Assembly (NCBI GenBank): GCA_022701365.1
Contig: JAKUHH010000108.1
Coordinates: forward strand, 557,821-621,820
From: Mycocentrospora acerina
Lineage: Eukaryota; Ascomycota; Dothideomycetes; Pleosporales
Direction of reading: 5' to 3'
DNA: 64,000 nt
Shown in pieces: positions 35,496 to 47,741 of this stretch (position 1 is its first letter; every line of letters starts with the position of its first letter). The notes below the pieces were generated by a model, which did no database searches, was not told where the DNA came from, and saw only the letters and a program-made list of their open reading frames with translations. The translations under genes were made by a program, and so were the position numbers.

Positions 35496-36402
35496 GTATA
35501 TTCGCATGGGCGACATGGGTCGATTCAAACACCTGTCCGACTACCAAAGCCAGCTGGTGGGCCGAGCACGCCAAGAACATGGTCTGTACGAAGGAACTCG
35601 TTTCTTCTGTTGCAGCATACGCACAATAGCACTACAAGGAGTCAGCAACAAGGTGATCAGTTTTGAAGAATACATGCTACATATGCTTAAGATGGTTAGT
35701 AGAGTAAAATCAACGTAGAAGTACGCTACAGTATGTATGATATTGTTTTACTTGATCAACTGCTTGCAGCAAAGAATGCGAAATGGTGGAACGCAACAAT
35801 AGAAACGTGCTTCCTTGTAGAGAGAAGCTCGCCGTTGCCAGAGTGCGGCGAAAGAAAGGTTCCTGGCGATGTGATTGGCCACGTAGTGTGGGGAGGGATT
35901 TGGTGCATGGAAACTTGGAGAAGCGCATGAGACCAGATGCGGCGATGAATTATTCAAGTTTCCAATACCACTACCGCTGCTGCTGCCTGCCAGACGCCCG
36001 GCCACAGGCAAAAAGGTTAATTGCATGTGGAGCTGGGGGTGTTGGGTCGACGTCAAGGTGTCCTTTCACCGTGCAAAGAGCCAGGTGTTCAAAAAGCTCC
36101 GACAATGTGGACAGGGTAGCTGGAGCATTTAATACTCGACGAAACACGCACCCCACGCCCCATGCTCCACGTGTCTGTAAACCTCTTCTCCCTTTGCGAC
36201 GTCTTTTCTCTGGGATAGATTCCCTTTGTTCGTTGCTTGCTTTTTTGCTTGCACACCCCGCCCCTTGCTGCCCCCACACCTGCCACACCTGCCATATACC
36301 CAGAACAGACCCCACAAAGGCGGTGACATCCCGCTTGAAGCCCCACCGCATCCTCACCCGCAACACCACGTTGCACTTTCCACACACATACACACACACA
36401 CG
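35496..36402. other. intergenic and LHS1 leader
   Basis: About 900 bases upstream of LHS1 with no gene. A palindromic CACGTG (36168-36173) lies in the proximal promoter. The last 150 bases are C-rich and end in a CA microsatellite (about 36382-36401) immediately before the start codon, so it belongs to the 5' leader. The LHS1 reading frame stays open for 59 codons upstream of the chosen ATG. Confidence 0.5.
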
Positions 36403-39400
36403 ATGGCTCCTCCAGGCCGCCGGAGAGCGAGCCTCTCGCCCGCAAGCGTCTTCCTTGGGCTCGTGTTCCTCTTCTCATCTACGGCATCCGCTGCATCGGC
36501 CGTGCTGGGCGTAGACCTGGGTACCGAGTACATCAAGGCGGCGCTGGTGAAGCCCGGTATCCCCCTCGAGATTGTCCTGACCAAGGACTCGAAGCGCAAG
36601 GAGACATCGGCCATTGCCTTCAAGCCATCCAAGAGCGGGGCCCTCACCGCCGGCTCCTACCCTGAGCGCTTCTACGGCGGTGACGCCATTGCTCTCCAGG
36701 CAAGGTTTCCCGGCGACGTCTACCCCAACCTGAAGCACCTCCTGGGCGTGGCGAGCGAGAGTGATGTGGTCGGCGTGTACGCGGGGCGATACCCTGCGCT
36801 CGAGATCACGGGCACAGATGGCCGCAAGACGGTCAGCTTCAGCAGCAGCATCTTTGCCAACGAGGCCGACAGGCTGTACTCGGTCGAGGAGCTGCTGGCC
36901 ATGGAGCTGAAGAACGTGCGCGAGAATGCAAAGTCACTGGCGGGCACGGGCTACGATGTGCAGGACGTCGTCTTCACCATCCCGCCCTTCTACACAGTCG
37001 AGGAGAAGCGTGCGCTCGAGGTTGCGGCCCACTTGGCGGGCCTGAAGGTCCTCAGCATCGTCACAGATGGGCTGGCTGTTGGCATCAACTATGCGACCAG
37101 CAGGACGTTCCCCACGGTCAACGAGGGAGGCAAGCCCGAGATCAACCTCGTCTTCGACATGGGCGCTGGGTCTGCGTCGGCAACCGTTCTGCAGTTCCAG
37201 GGCAGGACCGTCAAGGACGTTGGAAAGCGTAACAAGACTGTCCAGGAGGTGCAGGTGCTGGGAGCCGGCTGGGACAGGACGCTTGGAGGCGATGCGCTTA
37301 ACTCGCTTATCGTCGACAACATGGTTTCTGCGTTTGTCGAGCAGCCCGGCGCGAAGAGCGCCTCCGTTACCGCTGACAAGGTCAAGGGCCATGGACGGAC
37401 AGCTGCGAAGCTGTTCAAGGAGGCCGAGCGGGTTCGCCAGGTCCTCAGTGCCAACACTGCCACATCGGCCTCTTTCGAGAGCTTCTTCGAAGACATCGAC
37501 TTCCGCTATAAGCTCTCGCGCGCAGAGTACGAGGCGCTTGCTACCGAGTACGCTGCCCGAGTCGAGGGGCCCATTAACCAGGCCCTGGAAGCCGCCGGCC
37601 TTACATTCGACGACATCGACTCTGTCATTGTCCACGGAGGCGCAACTCGTACCCCCTTTGTTCAGAGCCGTCTCGAGGCTATTGCTGGAAAGGCCAAGAT
37701 CAGGGCCAACGTCAACTCCGACGAGGCTGCCGTGTTCGGTGCCGCTTTCAAGGCCGCTGGTCTCAGCCCGTCTTTCCGCGTCAAGGAGATTCGCGACTCG
37801 GACGCCCAAGGTTACAGCCATGGCATCCAGTACACACACAACCTCAAGCAGCGCGACCAGAAGATCTTCTCCCCTAGTTCCAAGTTCGGCGCTACCAAGG
37901 ACCTGCCCTTCCAGATGATGGGTGAGTTCGAATTCAAGGTCTACCAGACTCTCCCAGGAGCCAAGGGCGACGCATCAAAGGAGCCTACTCTGCAATTCAA
38001 GAGCAGCAATCTGACTCAGACTGTTGCCAAGTTGATCGAAACCGATGGATGTGACCGTGCATCTTTCAACAACTATGTCCAGGTCAGGTTGAGCCCTATC
38101 ACTGGCACTCCTGAGATCACCTCTGCATGGGTTACCTGCGAAGCTGAGGTTGAACCCAAGGGTGGTATTGTCGATGGTGTTAAGAACCTCTTTGGCATGG
38201 GCGGCAAGAAGGACCAGGAAGCACTGAAGGAGAGTGAGACTGCTTCCGAGTCGGCTTCCGCTTCTACAAAGTCCAAGTCCAAGTCCAAGTCCAAGTCGAA
38301 GAAATCTGCCTCGTCGTCCTCGTCTTCTGCGGGAGCTGATAGCACGGATGCTGCCAAGGCTGGTGAGAAGCAGAAGAAGACTGTTAAGTCGGCAATCACC
38401 TATGATGTCAAGCAGTTGGGCTATGAGAAGCACCCCCGTAAGGAGATTAAGAGGATGCAGGACAGGTAAGAAAGATTTCAATAATTCATAGCATCTGTAC
38501 TAACAGCAACCAGGATCACGGCTTTTGATGCCTCAGACAAATCCCGTCGCGTCCGTGAAGAAGCCTTGAATACATTGGAAGCCTTCACATACAGAGCCCG
38601 TGACTACCTCGAGGATGAGCACTTTGTCATGGCTTCGGTCGACGCCGTCCGAGAAACTCTAGACGAAAAACTCCGCGCTACCTCTGACTGGATTTATTCT
38701 GACGGTGCCGAGGCCAGCGAGAGCGAACTCAAGGCCAAGATTAAGGAACTCGAAACCATTATCAACCCTGTGCTTAGGCGCAAGCGTGAATTTTTCAAGC
38801 GTCCCGACGCCATTGTAGAGCTACAAGAGACCATTGACCACATGAAGGAAGTCAAGCAGTTGATTGAGGGCCAAATCAAGGAACAGGTCACAGCTAGCTC
38901 AAAGAGCTCCGAAGCCGTTGCCAAAGCCTCCGCCTCGCCATCCCCATCTCCAAAAGACCCTCTTGATGACCTCGAGGAAGACGCCGAAGTCGCAGAGCCT
39001 GAGCCCACTGAGATTGCCGAAGTCGTAACCGTGTACACGGAAGTTGACCTCAAGTCGATCGAAGACCTCGCCGCCAACGCACAGAAATGGCTCGATGATA
39101 AACAAGCCAAGCAAAATGAAATCAAGCTCACAGAAGAACCCATCTTGACCGTCGAGGAGCTCCTCGCCGAGAAGAAGAAGCTCGACGACATTGTCATGGA
39201 AATGATGATGAAGAGGATGAAGGCGTTTAAGCCTCCCAAACCCAAGGCTACTCCAAAGCCCAAGAAGAAGTCCAAGAAGAAGACGCCCAAACAGACCAAA
39301 CCTGTCGAGGCAGGAGAGTCGAAGCCCAGCGGAGACGCAAAGTCTGAGACCAAGGAATCAGACGACAAGGAGAACAAGGCGGAGAAATTGGCCGAGTTGG

Positions 39401-39534
39401 AAAATGAGAATATCGATCACATTGTCCTGGAAGGGGGAGACAGTCCCATTGAGGACCAGATCAAGGAGGCGTTGAGGAAGGCGGGGATCCACCAGGATGG
39501 CAATGGGCAGGGGCCAGAGCACAATGAGTTGTAG
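36403..39534 (+). CDS. LHS1: ER lumenal Hsp70-family chaperone Lhs1/GRP170 (HYOU1)
   Basis: Large ER chaperone of the Hsp110/GRP170 branch; it acts as nucleotide-exchange factor for BiP/Kar2 in protein translocation and folding. Two exons (36403-38465, 38514-39534; intron of 48 nt) give 1027 aa. Residues 1-31 are a signal peptide (SVFLGLVFLFSSTASA). The Hsp70 ATPase domain follows with VLGVDLGTEYIKAAL, VFDMGAGSASATVLQFQG and VIVHGGATRTPFVQSRL. After the beta-domain comes a low-complexity acidic/Ser/Lys linker containing a KSKSKSKSK tract coded by AAGTCC repeats, then the helical lid (ITAFDASDKSRRVREEALNTLE). The C-terminus is GPEHNEL, an HDEL-like ER retrieval signal. The ATG at 36403 was chosen because the signal peptide begins there; the frame is open upstream. 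Confidence 0.96.
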
Positions 39535-39874
39535 GCTGTGTCTTTGATTGATATGAGTGTAGGAGAGGATATATGGAGACGGAAAGGGGAAAGTGAGATG
39601 TGTAAGTGGTAGAGTAGTTGACGGAGCATTTACTAGAGTATTTCATCCTTTTTTTTCTCTCTTTCTTCAAACTACTTTGCATCAACAAAAAGTGATTAAT
39701 CGATTGATGAATATTGAATATTGGCTGTTGAGAAACTGGAAGATGGACTGTGAACTTTTTTGTCGTCGTGTATCCATCTACACCATCGACATCTACGTAT
39801 ATTTCTCTGTATCTCGTCTCGTTTATTCGTCAAAATCCTACACATTTACCTAATACCTAGTACCTAATACCTAC
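39535..39874. other. convergent 3' intergenic region
   Basis: LHS1 (plus) and PUS7 (minus) converge here across 340 AT-rich bases. A short tandem of tacctaatacctagtacc type lies near 39847-39872 just beyond the PUS7 stop. No gene seen. Confidence 0.55.
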
Positions 39875-42396
39875 TTATCTCCCACCCATAAACTCTGGCT
39901 TGAATGCCTTGACACCTCCAGCCTTCATAAGCTCCCTCAACGCCATGGTCGCATACTGACTACTCGCCAACTGCAACTTGAGCACAACCGCAAGCTTCTT
40001 CTCTGGCTCCTCTTCCTTCTCCTCGCCCTCCTCTTCGACGTCAACATCGACGTCCATTTCAGCCTCCCCATCCTCCCTCCTACCCCTCTTCTTCATCTCC
40101 CCCCTCTCCCCCTCTTTCCTGCCCTTGCCCTCCCTCGCCCTCAGCCGCTGCAAATCCGTCTCAACAAACTGCTCGTCCTCGCGCTCATACGCCTCGACCC
40201 TGAATTCCAGTGGCTGCAGCGGGCGAGCAAGGAACTTTCGATACCCTCCGCTAAGACTGACTTCCCTCCACGATCTACGCATGCTGTGCGGATCGAGGCC
40301 GCCGCCCTTGTCGCTGCCCATGAATTCCTTGTAAAAAGCGCCGATTTCATTGGCCGGGTACTCGACGTCGAAGCCGGGTTGCGGGAGCACAACGTCCCAG
40401 ATGGTGTATTTGCCGCTGTCGGCTTCTTCTTTGGAGAGGGGGCGTGCGCGCTCAAATGCAGCTTCGATGGCGTTTGCGTTCTCGGTGCCCGAGGGGTTGA
40501 TGATGAATTCGCCGTCTTGGTCCGTGTCTTCTTTTTTAGCGGCGTGTGACGAGGCGTCTTTGTCGCGGTGTTCGGCGACGAGGACAAGGTCGCCGGGTAT
40601 GACGTTGGAGCCATGGAGTGCCCAGCGTTTGCCGGCCACGACGTTCCATACGAGGGATTGGTAGGCATGCACGTACATGAGGCGGAGCGTGCGCGGGATG
40701 GTCATGAGTGCGCCTTGCCAGTCGGTGGAGCGGTCATGCTGCCCGTTGCGGCCGTTGCGGGAGCTGAGGTGCTGGATGATGTTGCGTTCCGCGGTGAATT
40801 TGCGGGGGAGGATATCGAGGGCGGCACTACTCTTGCCCTCAGTTTTCCAGAGGTGGAGGGCGTGCGCGCGGTTGCGGTCGTCCTGGGAGACGAGGACATT
40901 GGAGTCAGTTTGCGTGCCTTCGGCGGCGGCAAGCGCAACAGGGTTGTAGGCTAGGAGATCGTCGACAGCACCCTTGAGGTCGTCTTGGAGCATCTTGAGC
41001 CCAACGGAGTCAGTGCTTGCGGCAAAGGAGCCGAAGCGCTGAAGACCGTAGTAGTTGATGAAGCCCTTTTCGGAGAAGTCCTCGATAGCTTTTCGAACCA
41101 CGTCGTTGGCAAGCGTGTGCCGTTGCGAAAAATCCATGCCCTCCTCGCCCTGGAAACTGCAGTTTCGCAGGGTTATGGTGAACTCGTTGCCCATCAAGTC
41201 TCCCAGCTTCAGGTCGTTCTGGCGGTACTCGTAGTCGCCAATTGCCGCGTTGTAAAGCACTTTATTGAAGCCATGCATGCGCTCAGCCGTCTGCCGCTTG
41301 ATGCAAAGTCGTTGCACGGTACAGGCTCGTCTGTCTTTTGTGCCTGCAAAGCCAAAGGCCCGGGCACCGCTGTTCAGCTTGCTTCCAAGAAACCCAACGA
41401 CTTCCATAGTATCCTTGTTCTCTTTGTACAGCGTGAAATGCAGAAACTCTCCGCCAAGCTCTTCCCACGCCAGCTGGCCTCTGTTTCGCGCAGGATCTGG
41501 GTCTCCCCTCTCGCCCCTTGCGCCCCTGCCCTTCTTCTTGCCTTTGCGCTCTGCTGGGGGAGTAGCCTTGACGCGTATCGACTGGTCCTCTTCCATACTG
41601 CTCTCGAGGATATTTGGGAAAATGCGCCGGAGCGATTGATGTGCCTGCGTGCGCATGTCCTTGTCGGTGATGGGCGGCGATATGACAGCCTTGAAGTCGC
41701 GCGCCTTTTTGTGCTCGCGTTTCCGTACTTGCCGGACTAGTGTGATGATCTTGCCTGTGGTTTCTTCGCCGAAGATTGAGTGCAGTGTCTTGAGGTCTTC
41801 TTCAGGGAGCTAGATATCATCAGCGTCAAAGAACACGACCGGCGCTTCAACGCAACGCAACGTACTGCTTCTTCTGCCGTCTCCTCCTCCTGCTTTTCAG
41901 CACCCTTTTCCTCTGTATCTTTCTCTCCAGCCCCGCCCGCAACCTCGATACTTGTCGTTTGCGCAGCACCTCCACCATTCTGTACATCCTGCATCTCCTC
42001 GTCCACCTTCTCCTCTTTGCGCTCAATCTTCTCCTCCTTCACAACCACCGCTTCCTCCTTCTTCGCTTCTGGCACCTTCTCTTCCTGCTTGCCGTTCTCC
42101 TTCCTCTCCACCTCGGTACTCGTCAAGTGCAGCACCTGCCCATCAAGCCCAATCTCATTGACCAAAAAGTCCGTGTACCGCTGCTTCAGCGTCCCAGTAA
42201 AGCCCAGATTATCGGGGCACACGTATTCCGTGATTCCTGCGCGAACCTCGCGCTCCAATTCACCATCAACAGCTGATGTTGGAGTAGCTTCTGTAGCTTG
42301 CGCAGGCTGTGTGGTTTGTGCAGGTTCGTTGCTCGCAGCGGCAATGCTGTCGTCAAGACGCGCGCGCTTTGCGGGTCGCGCAGAATCGTCAGACAT
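39875..42396 (-). CDS. PUS7: tRNA/RNA pseudouridine synthase, TruD family (Pus7)
   Basis: Isomerises specific uridines to pseudouridine in tRNA (position 13), U2 snRNA and mRNA in yeast. Two exons (42396-41866, 41809-39875; intron of 56 nt) give 821 aa. The catalytic motif FGFAGTKDRRACTVQR carries the nucleophilic aspartate at about residue 336. Other TruD landmarks are GDLMGNEFTITLRN, FINYYGLQRFG, MYVHAYQSLVWN and FDVEYPANEIGAFYKEFM. Long acidic/basic insertions at about 90-170 (EEKVPEAKKEEAVVVKEEK) and near 720-780 (DVDVDVEEEGEEKEEE) look like disordered eukaryotic additions. An N-terminal RPAKRARLDD suggests a nuclear localisation signal. The start at 42396 (MSDDSARPAKRA) is preferred over an in-frame ATG at 42474. 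Confidence 0.95.
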
Positions 42397-42854
42397 GGTG
42401 GTGGTAGAGAGGGAAGAGGATGTTGGTGGTGAGAGTTGTGTAGGTGGAAGAGGCGCGTTGTGCTGCAGGTACATAATTGTGAGCTTCTAGCGGGGAAAGT
42501 TTTCGCGAGGACGTGCGTGTCGAGGCATGACGATGGGGAAAACACGAGGAATTACTCGAACAAATCTGAGGGCTGCACGGTCACTTTTGCACCATTTTTG
42601 TAGTTGATTCGTTTCGTTCTGGTACTCTTATTCGAATAAGACGCGAGTCTCTCAATTCGGGCTCCTTATATTGTACTAATTCCATGATATAAAGCGTACA
42701 GGGTACCTAATCATACCTTGTGAAAACGACAGTCTTCACCATTAAAAATATTCGTGATTACCATAACATAAACCGACTCTACAAGACCATACTATAAACA
42801 TGGGATATCTTAAAAAAAAAGCGAGGCACCACTCCAGCACTCTCAGTTTGATCT
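42397..42854. other. intergenic between PUS7 and laccase
   Basis: A 458-bp spacer between two minus-strand genes. It holds the PUS7 promoter and the laccase 3' end. The segment 42600-42790 is AT-rich. No gene seen. Confidence 0.5.
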
Positions 42855-44858
42855 TCACCAAGAAACACGGGCTCCTTCATACCTTTTCTTCTTCAACCCA
42901 GACTCTCCCAGGGGTACAACGCCCTTGGGGTAATTTTGACTTGCCCAAGTGTTCCAGTTCTTGCACCCTCGATTTAGATCGCCCAGGCTACCAATCGACG
43001 ACGTGATTTCATCTGCTCGCTCCAGGAACTGCACACCCAGACCTTGGGAGAGATGGAATGGTATGTGGCAATGCATCAACCACGCACCCGGGTTGTCAGA
43101 CTCGAATCCAAGGACAAGATAGCCTGCTTCTGGCAGCGTGGCTGTATCACGGCGGACAGGATTGTCTGTCTTCAGACGTGAAATGTCGCCTGTCCAGGTA
43201 GCACTTGCTTGGGAATCCAGGATGTAGAAATCATGGCCGTGGAGATGAATGGGATGGGGGAGTGGTGGTGGTCCGGGGACAATCATGGGTAGAGACTGGA
43301 TCACCCAGTATTGCCACTTGATAAATCGTCAGCTTTGTAATCTGGAGTGTGAAAAATGGGAGTTATACCTTGTCCTTCTCACCAACGGTATACACTTGGC
43401 TGGCATTACTAAATGTAAAATTCTTATCTGCTACAGATTCCAGTGTAGGATAATTGATGTTCGCGACCATCGGGACTCCATTGATTTGCCATTGAATCAT
43501 GTTGCCCGCTCCTGCAGTGGCTGTAAACTTGACCTCTAGCTCCTTTGGAGCTTTTTGAGGAATCGACGTCTTTACATAAGGCGCAAGGTTCGACTCGTCA
43601 TAACAGCCCGTTGGTAACGGTGTCTCAGCTGTAGAGTTCGGATTGGCGATCTGCGCGCCTTTGTATCGGATAATGCTTCTGATGTTTGCTCCGTTCGCAT
43701 TGGGACCATCGCAAGAGCCTCCGGTGCCGAAACGCATCCAGTAATTGCCCACGTCTTTCGTCGCATGGATGATCACATCGTAACGCTGACCTGTTCGAAG
43801 GTGTCAGAATCATGTTGCATAAAATTTCTTTATTCACAAAGAGACGATTCGACGAGCAGAGAGTGAACTTACCAACAGTCAAAACAATAGAACTTGTCTT
43901 GTAAGGAACAATTGGAACGAAATCGGCCGCAATGACTTCAAACTCGTGTCCATCCAACGCAACATGTACATAGTTGTTAATACCAGTATTAATTAAACGG
44001 AGAAGATGCGATTTCCCAGGAGTAAGAGTAGTAACGGCGTATTTTCCTCCAGCACTCGACGTCATCGAGCCGTTAACCAAAAGGTTATCAGCAGTTTGGA
44101 ATCCCCTTGCAAATAAAGCTATTTCGTTGACCTCGTAGATTGGCGCATGAAACCAGTCAGTGAACGGAAGCGCACCGAGATCGATGTCATAGTTTGCCGT
44201 AGCAGGCCCTTTGATGATGAGTGGTCCGACGAGTCCATCGCCCCATTGGACAGAAGTATGAGAATGATACCATGAGGTACCGTATTGAGTGGCTTTGAAA
44301 CGGTATACTTTGGTGTCACCCGGTGCGATCGGACATTCTGTGATGCCGTTTACTCCGTCCATCTCGTTAGATCCAAGCTGGCGCAAGCCGTGCCAATGGA
44401 TACCGGTTCCATTGTCCTTTAGAGAGTTGGTCACTGTAATTTCAAGATCATCACCCCAATCAGCTGTTATAGTCTGCAGATTATTAGCTGATTGTCGCCA
44501 ATTTTCTGTCGTAATACTGACTGGGCCTGGATATTGCCCGTTAAAAACCAACATGGCCTTTTCCACCCCATCTGGAGCTAAGTTGACAAGTGATACATCA
44601 AGGTGATACTATTATAATTAGAGAATTGTCTATAAAATGGCAATTTGTATGGCCTACCTTGACCGTCTTCCCGGTAATGGGCCATGCCAGGTCCATATCC
44701 GTGTCAATGTCATGTTTCCCATCCCATTTGCCCCGTGTCGACGGCCCATGGAAACTATCGTAGTTCCTCTTTCCTGGGATTGACAAGGGAGTGGCGAATG
44801 GGAGTAGCAGTATTAACAAGCCAACTATCTTGGCGATTGAAGAATACATCATAGTCAT
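42855..44858 (-). CDS. ascomycete laccase (multicopper oxidase)
   Basis: Secreted copper enzyme that oxidises phenols and reduces O2 to water; roles in fungi include melanin formation and phenol detoxification. Four exons (44858-44658, 44608-43873, 43790-43369, 43316-42855) give 606 aa. Residues 1-25 are a signal peptide (KIVGLLILLLPFATPLSIPG). All four copper-ligand blocks are present: GIHWHGLRQ, SWYHSHTSVQWGDGLVGP, HPIHLHGHDF and HCHIPFHLSQGLGVQF. The T1 axial position after HCHIPFH is Leu. Three cupredoxin domains fit the family. The C-terminus GESGLKKKRYEGARVSW resembles the ascomycete tail where cleavage occurs after D-S-G-(L/I/V), here with Glu instead of Asp. Several N-glycosylation sites occur. 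Confidence 0.95.
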
Positions 44859-47438
44859 CTTACTTTGAAATGAAACGAACCAAACGAAAGAGAGGTGATA
44901 GAGGGTGGAACCCTTCTACTTGAGAACAGAGTACTGACTGAATTAGATCGAAGTGAGACAACATTGAAACAGGCAAAGGAGCGGTCATATATCTTCCTTG
45001 CAGCCTTCTTTCCGCCTCGCCATCCAAGTTTCGACTGCCCATACACTAGATCACGGCCTCCACAAGGCCGGAGCTTGCAAGACTGGTGTACTTCTCCGCA
45101 TGGACGGTAGAAGCTATGATCGGCATCAGTTCCAGTACAAAAACGGCGCAGTCAGAATGGTGGCCCATGTGGCGGTATCTTTAGTCTTCGGTGAAAGCGC
45201 TTCATGTCCCCCAACAGGTAAAAGAACAAGTTTATTGGTTAGTCTTATTATAATTTGCGTGGTCAGGACCCACATAGCTGATCATTTTAAACCTTGTATA
45301 CAAGGATTACACCAGCAGGATATATCTGACATCCTAGACATAAGAATAGGTGTTTGAGAGGCGAGCCTGGCGGTCATAGATTGGTTCAGCTAGTTTTGCG
45401 GCTGCCGTAAGCGAACTGCGGATAATACATGCGCAGCAGTGCAGCGCCACATCGCTGATCCTCAGAGAGCTCAGAGAGCACCCCCGGACAGGTATTCTGC
45501 ATATGTGCACACAAGGGTCATTCCTAAAAGTGTCGACGAACGTGGACGTGTTACTGTCAGGCATGCTGAGCGCTAACAGGTCGGAGCGATCACTCGCTTG
45601 TCTGTAAGCTTCGAGTTAGAGCAGCTATAAGCGTACATTCTCACTCAGCTGTGGCGTTCTCGGAGGTCCGATGGGGAGCCGGAGGTCAGGCCGTAAGCTC
45701 ACTACCGAGCGGCAGTTCAGCCTGTCAAACTACCAGAAATTAGCGAGGTAGCAATCATCCACACGTAAAATATTATTGCTTGCAGGGATGCTTCATCACA
45801 TTCATGAAGTCCCAGACTTTGCTCGTCGGCTTCGCTGAAGTGTGTGTGTGAACCCAGAGGCCATGCCTGCAGAGCATTGTTTCCTGTGCATGCTCGCGCA
45901 GAGCATGTTGGATTCTTTGTTTTCATGCACAGATCTAGTGTTTCTGAGATAAAGTTTGTATGCAAGATCAACAGTGTTGGTGTGACCTGCGTCTTCGGGC
46001 GCTGCTCTAAGTTATTGAAATGCTATTGTATGCAACAATAAGGTTTCGCGGCGACCATTTGTGGTAGAAGCGACCGAGAAGAAGAACATATGCCTAGCCT
46101 ATTCACGCTCACTTTAAGACAAACGAGATTGATGTGCGCTGATGGACCTCAGGGTTGAAATCCTCGTGTTAATACGATAGGGCGAAGGGTACCTTGTATG
46201 GCAAACAGTAATACAGATGACAGGCGCCGACCCTTACAAAGCTAGCTCAAATTGTACACTCTATCAATTGCATACATCATCTGTTAAATTTTGCTTTTAT
46301 TACATTAGGCTTGACATACAGACCTGGTTGCTGTATTTCCCATTTGCAACTCATGTTCGTATGGCAACTTCGTTGAATAGAAGAAATCTGCTGGAGAAAC
46401 TACGGCTACAGTTGTATTCTTCAAACAGTACATGGTGATGGTAATTTTTGACCAAAACATGCAGGCGTATGGGAGACTGACAGGGTATCTCTCTTCAAGT
46501 GTGTCGTCAATGCGGTATCGAGATATAGTAGTTCAGTGCCCGTTATGATCGGAGCCACTGATCTTGAACGGCCTCGCAGATGTGTCAGGGATAATCCCTC
46601 GGTGGAGATTCAGAGCCACAAGAACGTGCTGCTGAGACCACTTTTTGCAGTCGTGTAGCATTGACTCGTTACTGTCACACACGCAATGCCTTGAATTTTC
46701 ATGGAAGCTATCCAATTGAGCCGTGACTGACAGTCCGTCAAATCTTCAAGTATTTACAGTGGAATTAAAGTGACTTGTACTGAAGCTGTCTACAACTTTC
46801 GTCACCACCGCTGTCGATTTGTATTCTGATTTACTTACGTCTAGCTTCGACTGTCCCTCAAAGAATACAACCCTAGAATACCAAGGAAATTTTTTTGCTC
46901 GTTCTGATTGTTGTCGCCCTTCATGCAAATCCTACCTTTTACTTGTCTAGGCCCTGCTGAACCTGCGTATGCTTCAAGAGATCAGAATTGGAAGAGAGCC
47001 CTTGTACTTGGTCTTGACTGAAACTAGACAAGTGCAATGCTAGTCAGTTAAGGAGGTATAGCTGGCCCGTAAAACTGGGTCCGAAGGCGCATAAATCGGC
47101 TTAGATATCGAGACTTAGGGGGTTAAGGGGGATACAGGGTGTGTTGATAGCCGACAGTTGCTCATGTCTAATATGCTCTTTCCCGCTAGCCGCAAGACGT
47201 CTAGCTTTCTGCCTTGAACGGACTCACGGAAGAAGGAGGAATACTCTAAAGTTCATTTTCTACAACACTTAACATCCTTTGTATTGTACTACATAGTAGT
47301 GATCCCGAAAATCGTGCCATACTTGTCAATTTAGAGTATAGCAATTTTGCAGTACAGTACTACCATGACTAGGGAGACAAATCAAGCAATATCTTCCTGT
47401 CGGTGTCAAAAAAAATAAGGGCAGAAGTATAAGAAAGA

Positions 47439-47741
47439 ATGATAACCCAAGCTTCTTCTAGCCAGCCCAGATCATCGCAGACCTTCGAATATCATTCCTC
47501 AGACACGAAATTCTTCATGTATACATTTGAAACAATGGCTGGTGCGCTCAGGACCGCACTCTCAAACTCATCTCAACTGGAATCGGTGGTCTCTTTATTA
47601 AGCGAAGGTATTGAACTTGAGGTACTGGATGAAAGAGGTCGCAGGAGTGCAGAATCTAACAGAAGCTCTCTAACTGGTAGAACGGTGAGTTTGATCCTCA
47701 TGAAGAACTCTGAAAAACTTGTTCAAATTAGGGTTGATTGA
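47439..47741 (+). pseudogene. ankyrin-repeat-like fragment (probable relic)
   Basis: A 100-codon frame starts with ATG and contains GALRTALSNSSQLESVVSLL followed by SEGIELEVLDERGRRSAE. The spacing and the pattern VVSLLxxGIELEVLDERGR look like one ankyrin repeat (helix, then gad-v-xxD-xx-Gr loop). After GRT a good donor (gtgagt at 47685) occurs, and an acceptor follows (aaattag), but the joined frame meets a stop at once; the next open frame (LIDASVEPTLRAGF) is in a different phase. This pattern suggests a truncated or frameshifted remnant of an ankyrin protein, although a small real gene cannot be excluded. It sits alone in an AT-rich spacer. Confidence 0.3.

Noticed and set aside
36934..37839. 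301-codon minus-strand ORF
   Set aside because: Lies wholly antisense inside LHS1, whose frame has clear Hsp70 motifs; the ORF is a composition shadow.
40985..41740. 251-codon plus-strand ORF
   Set aside because: Antisense to PUS7, which carries the TruD catalytic motif in the other direction.
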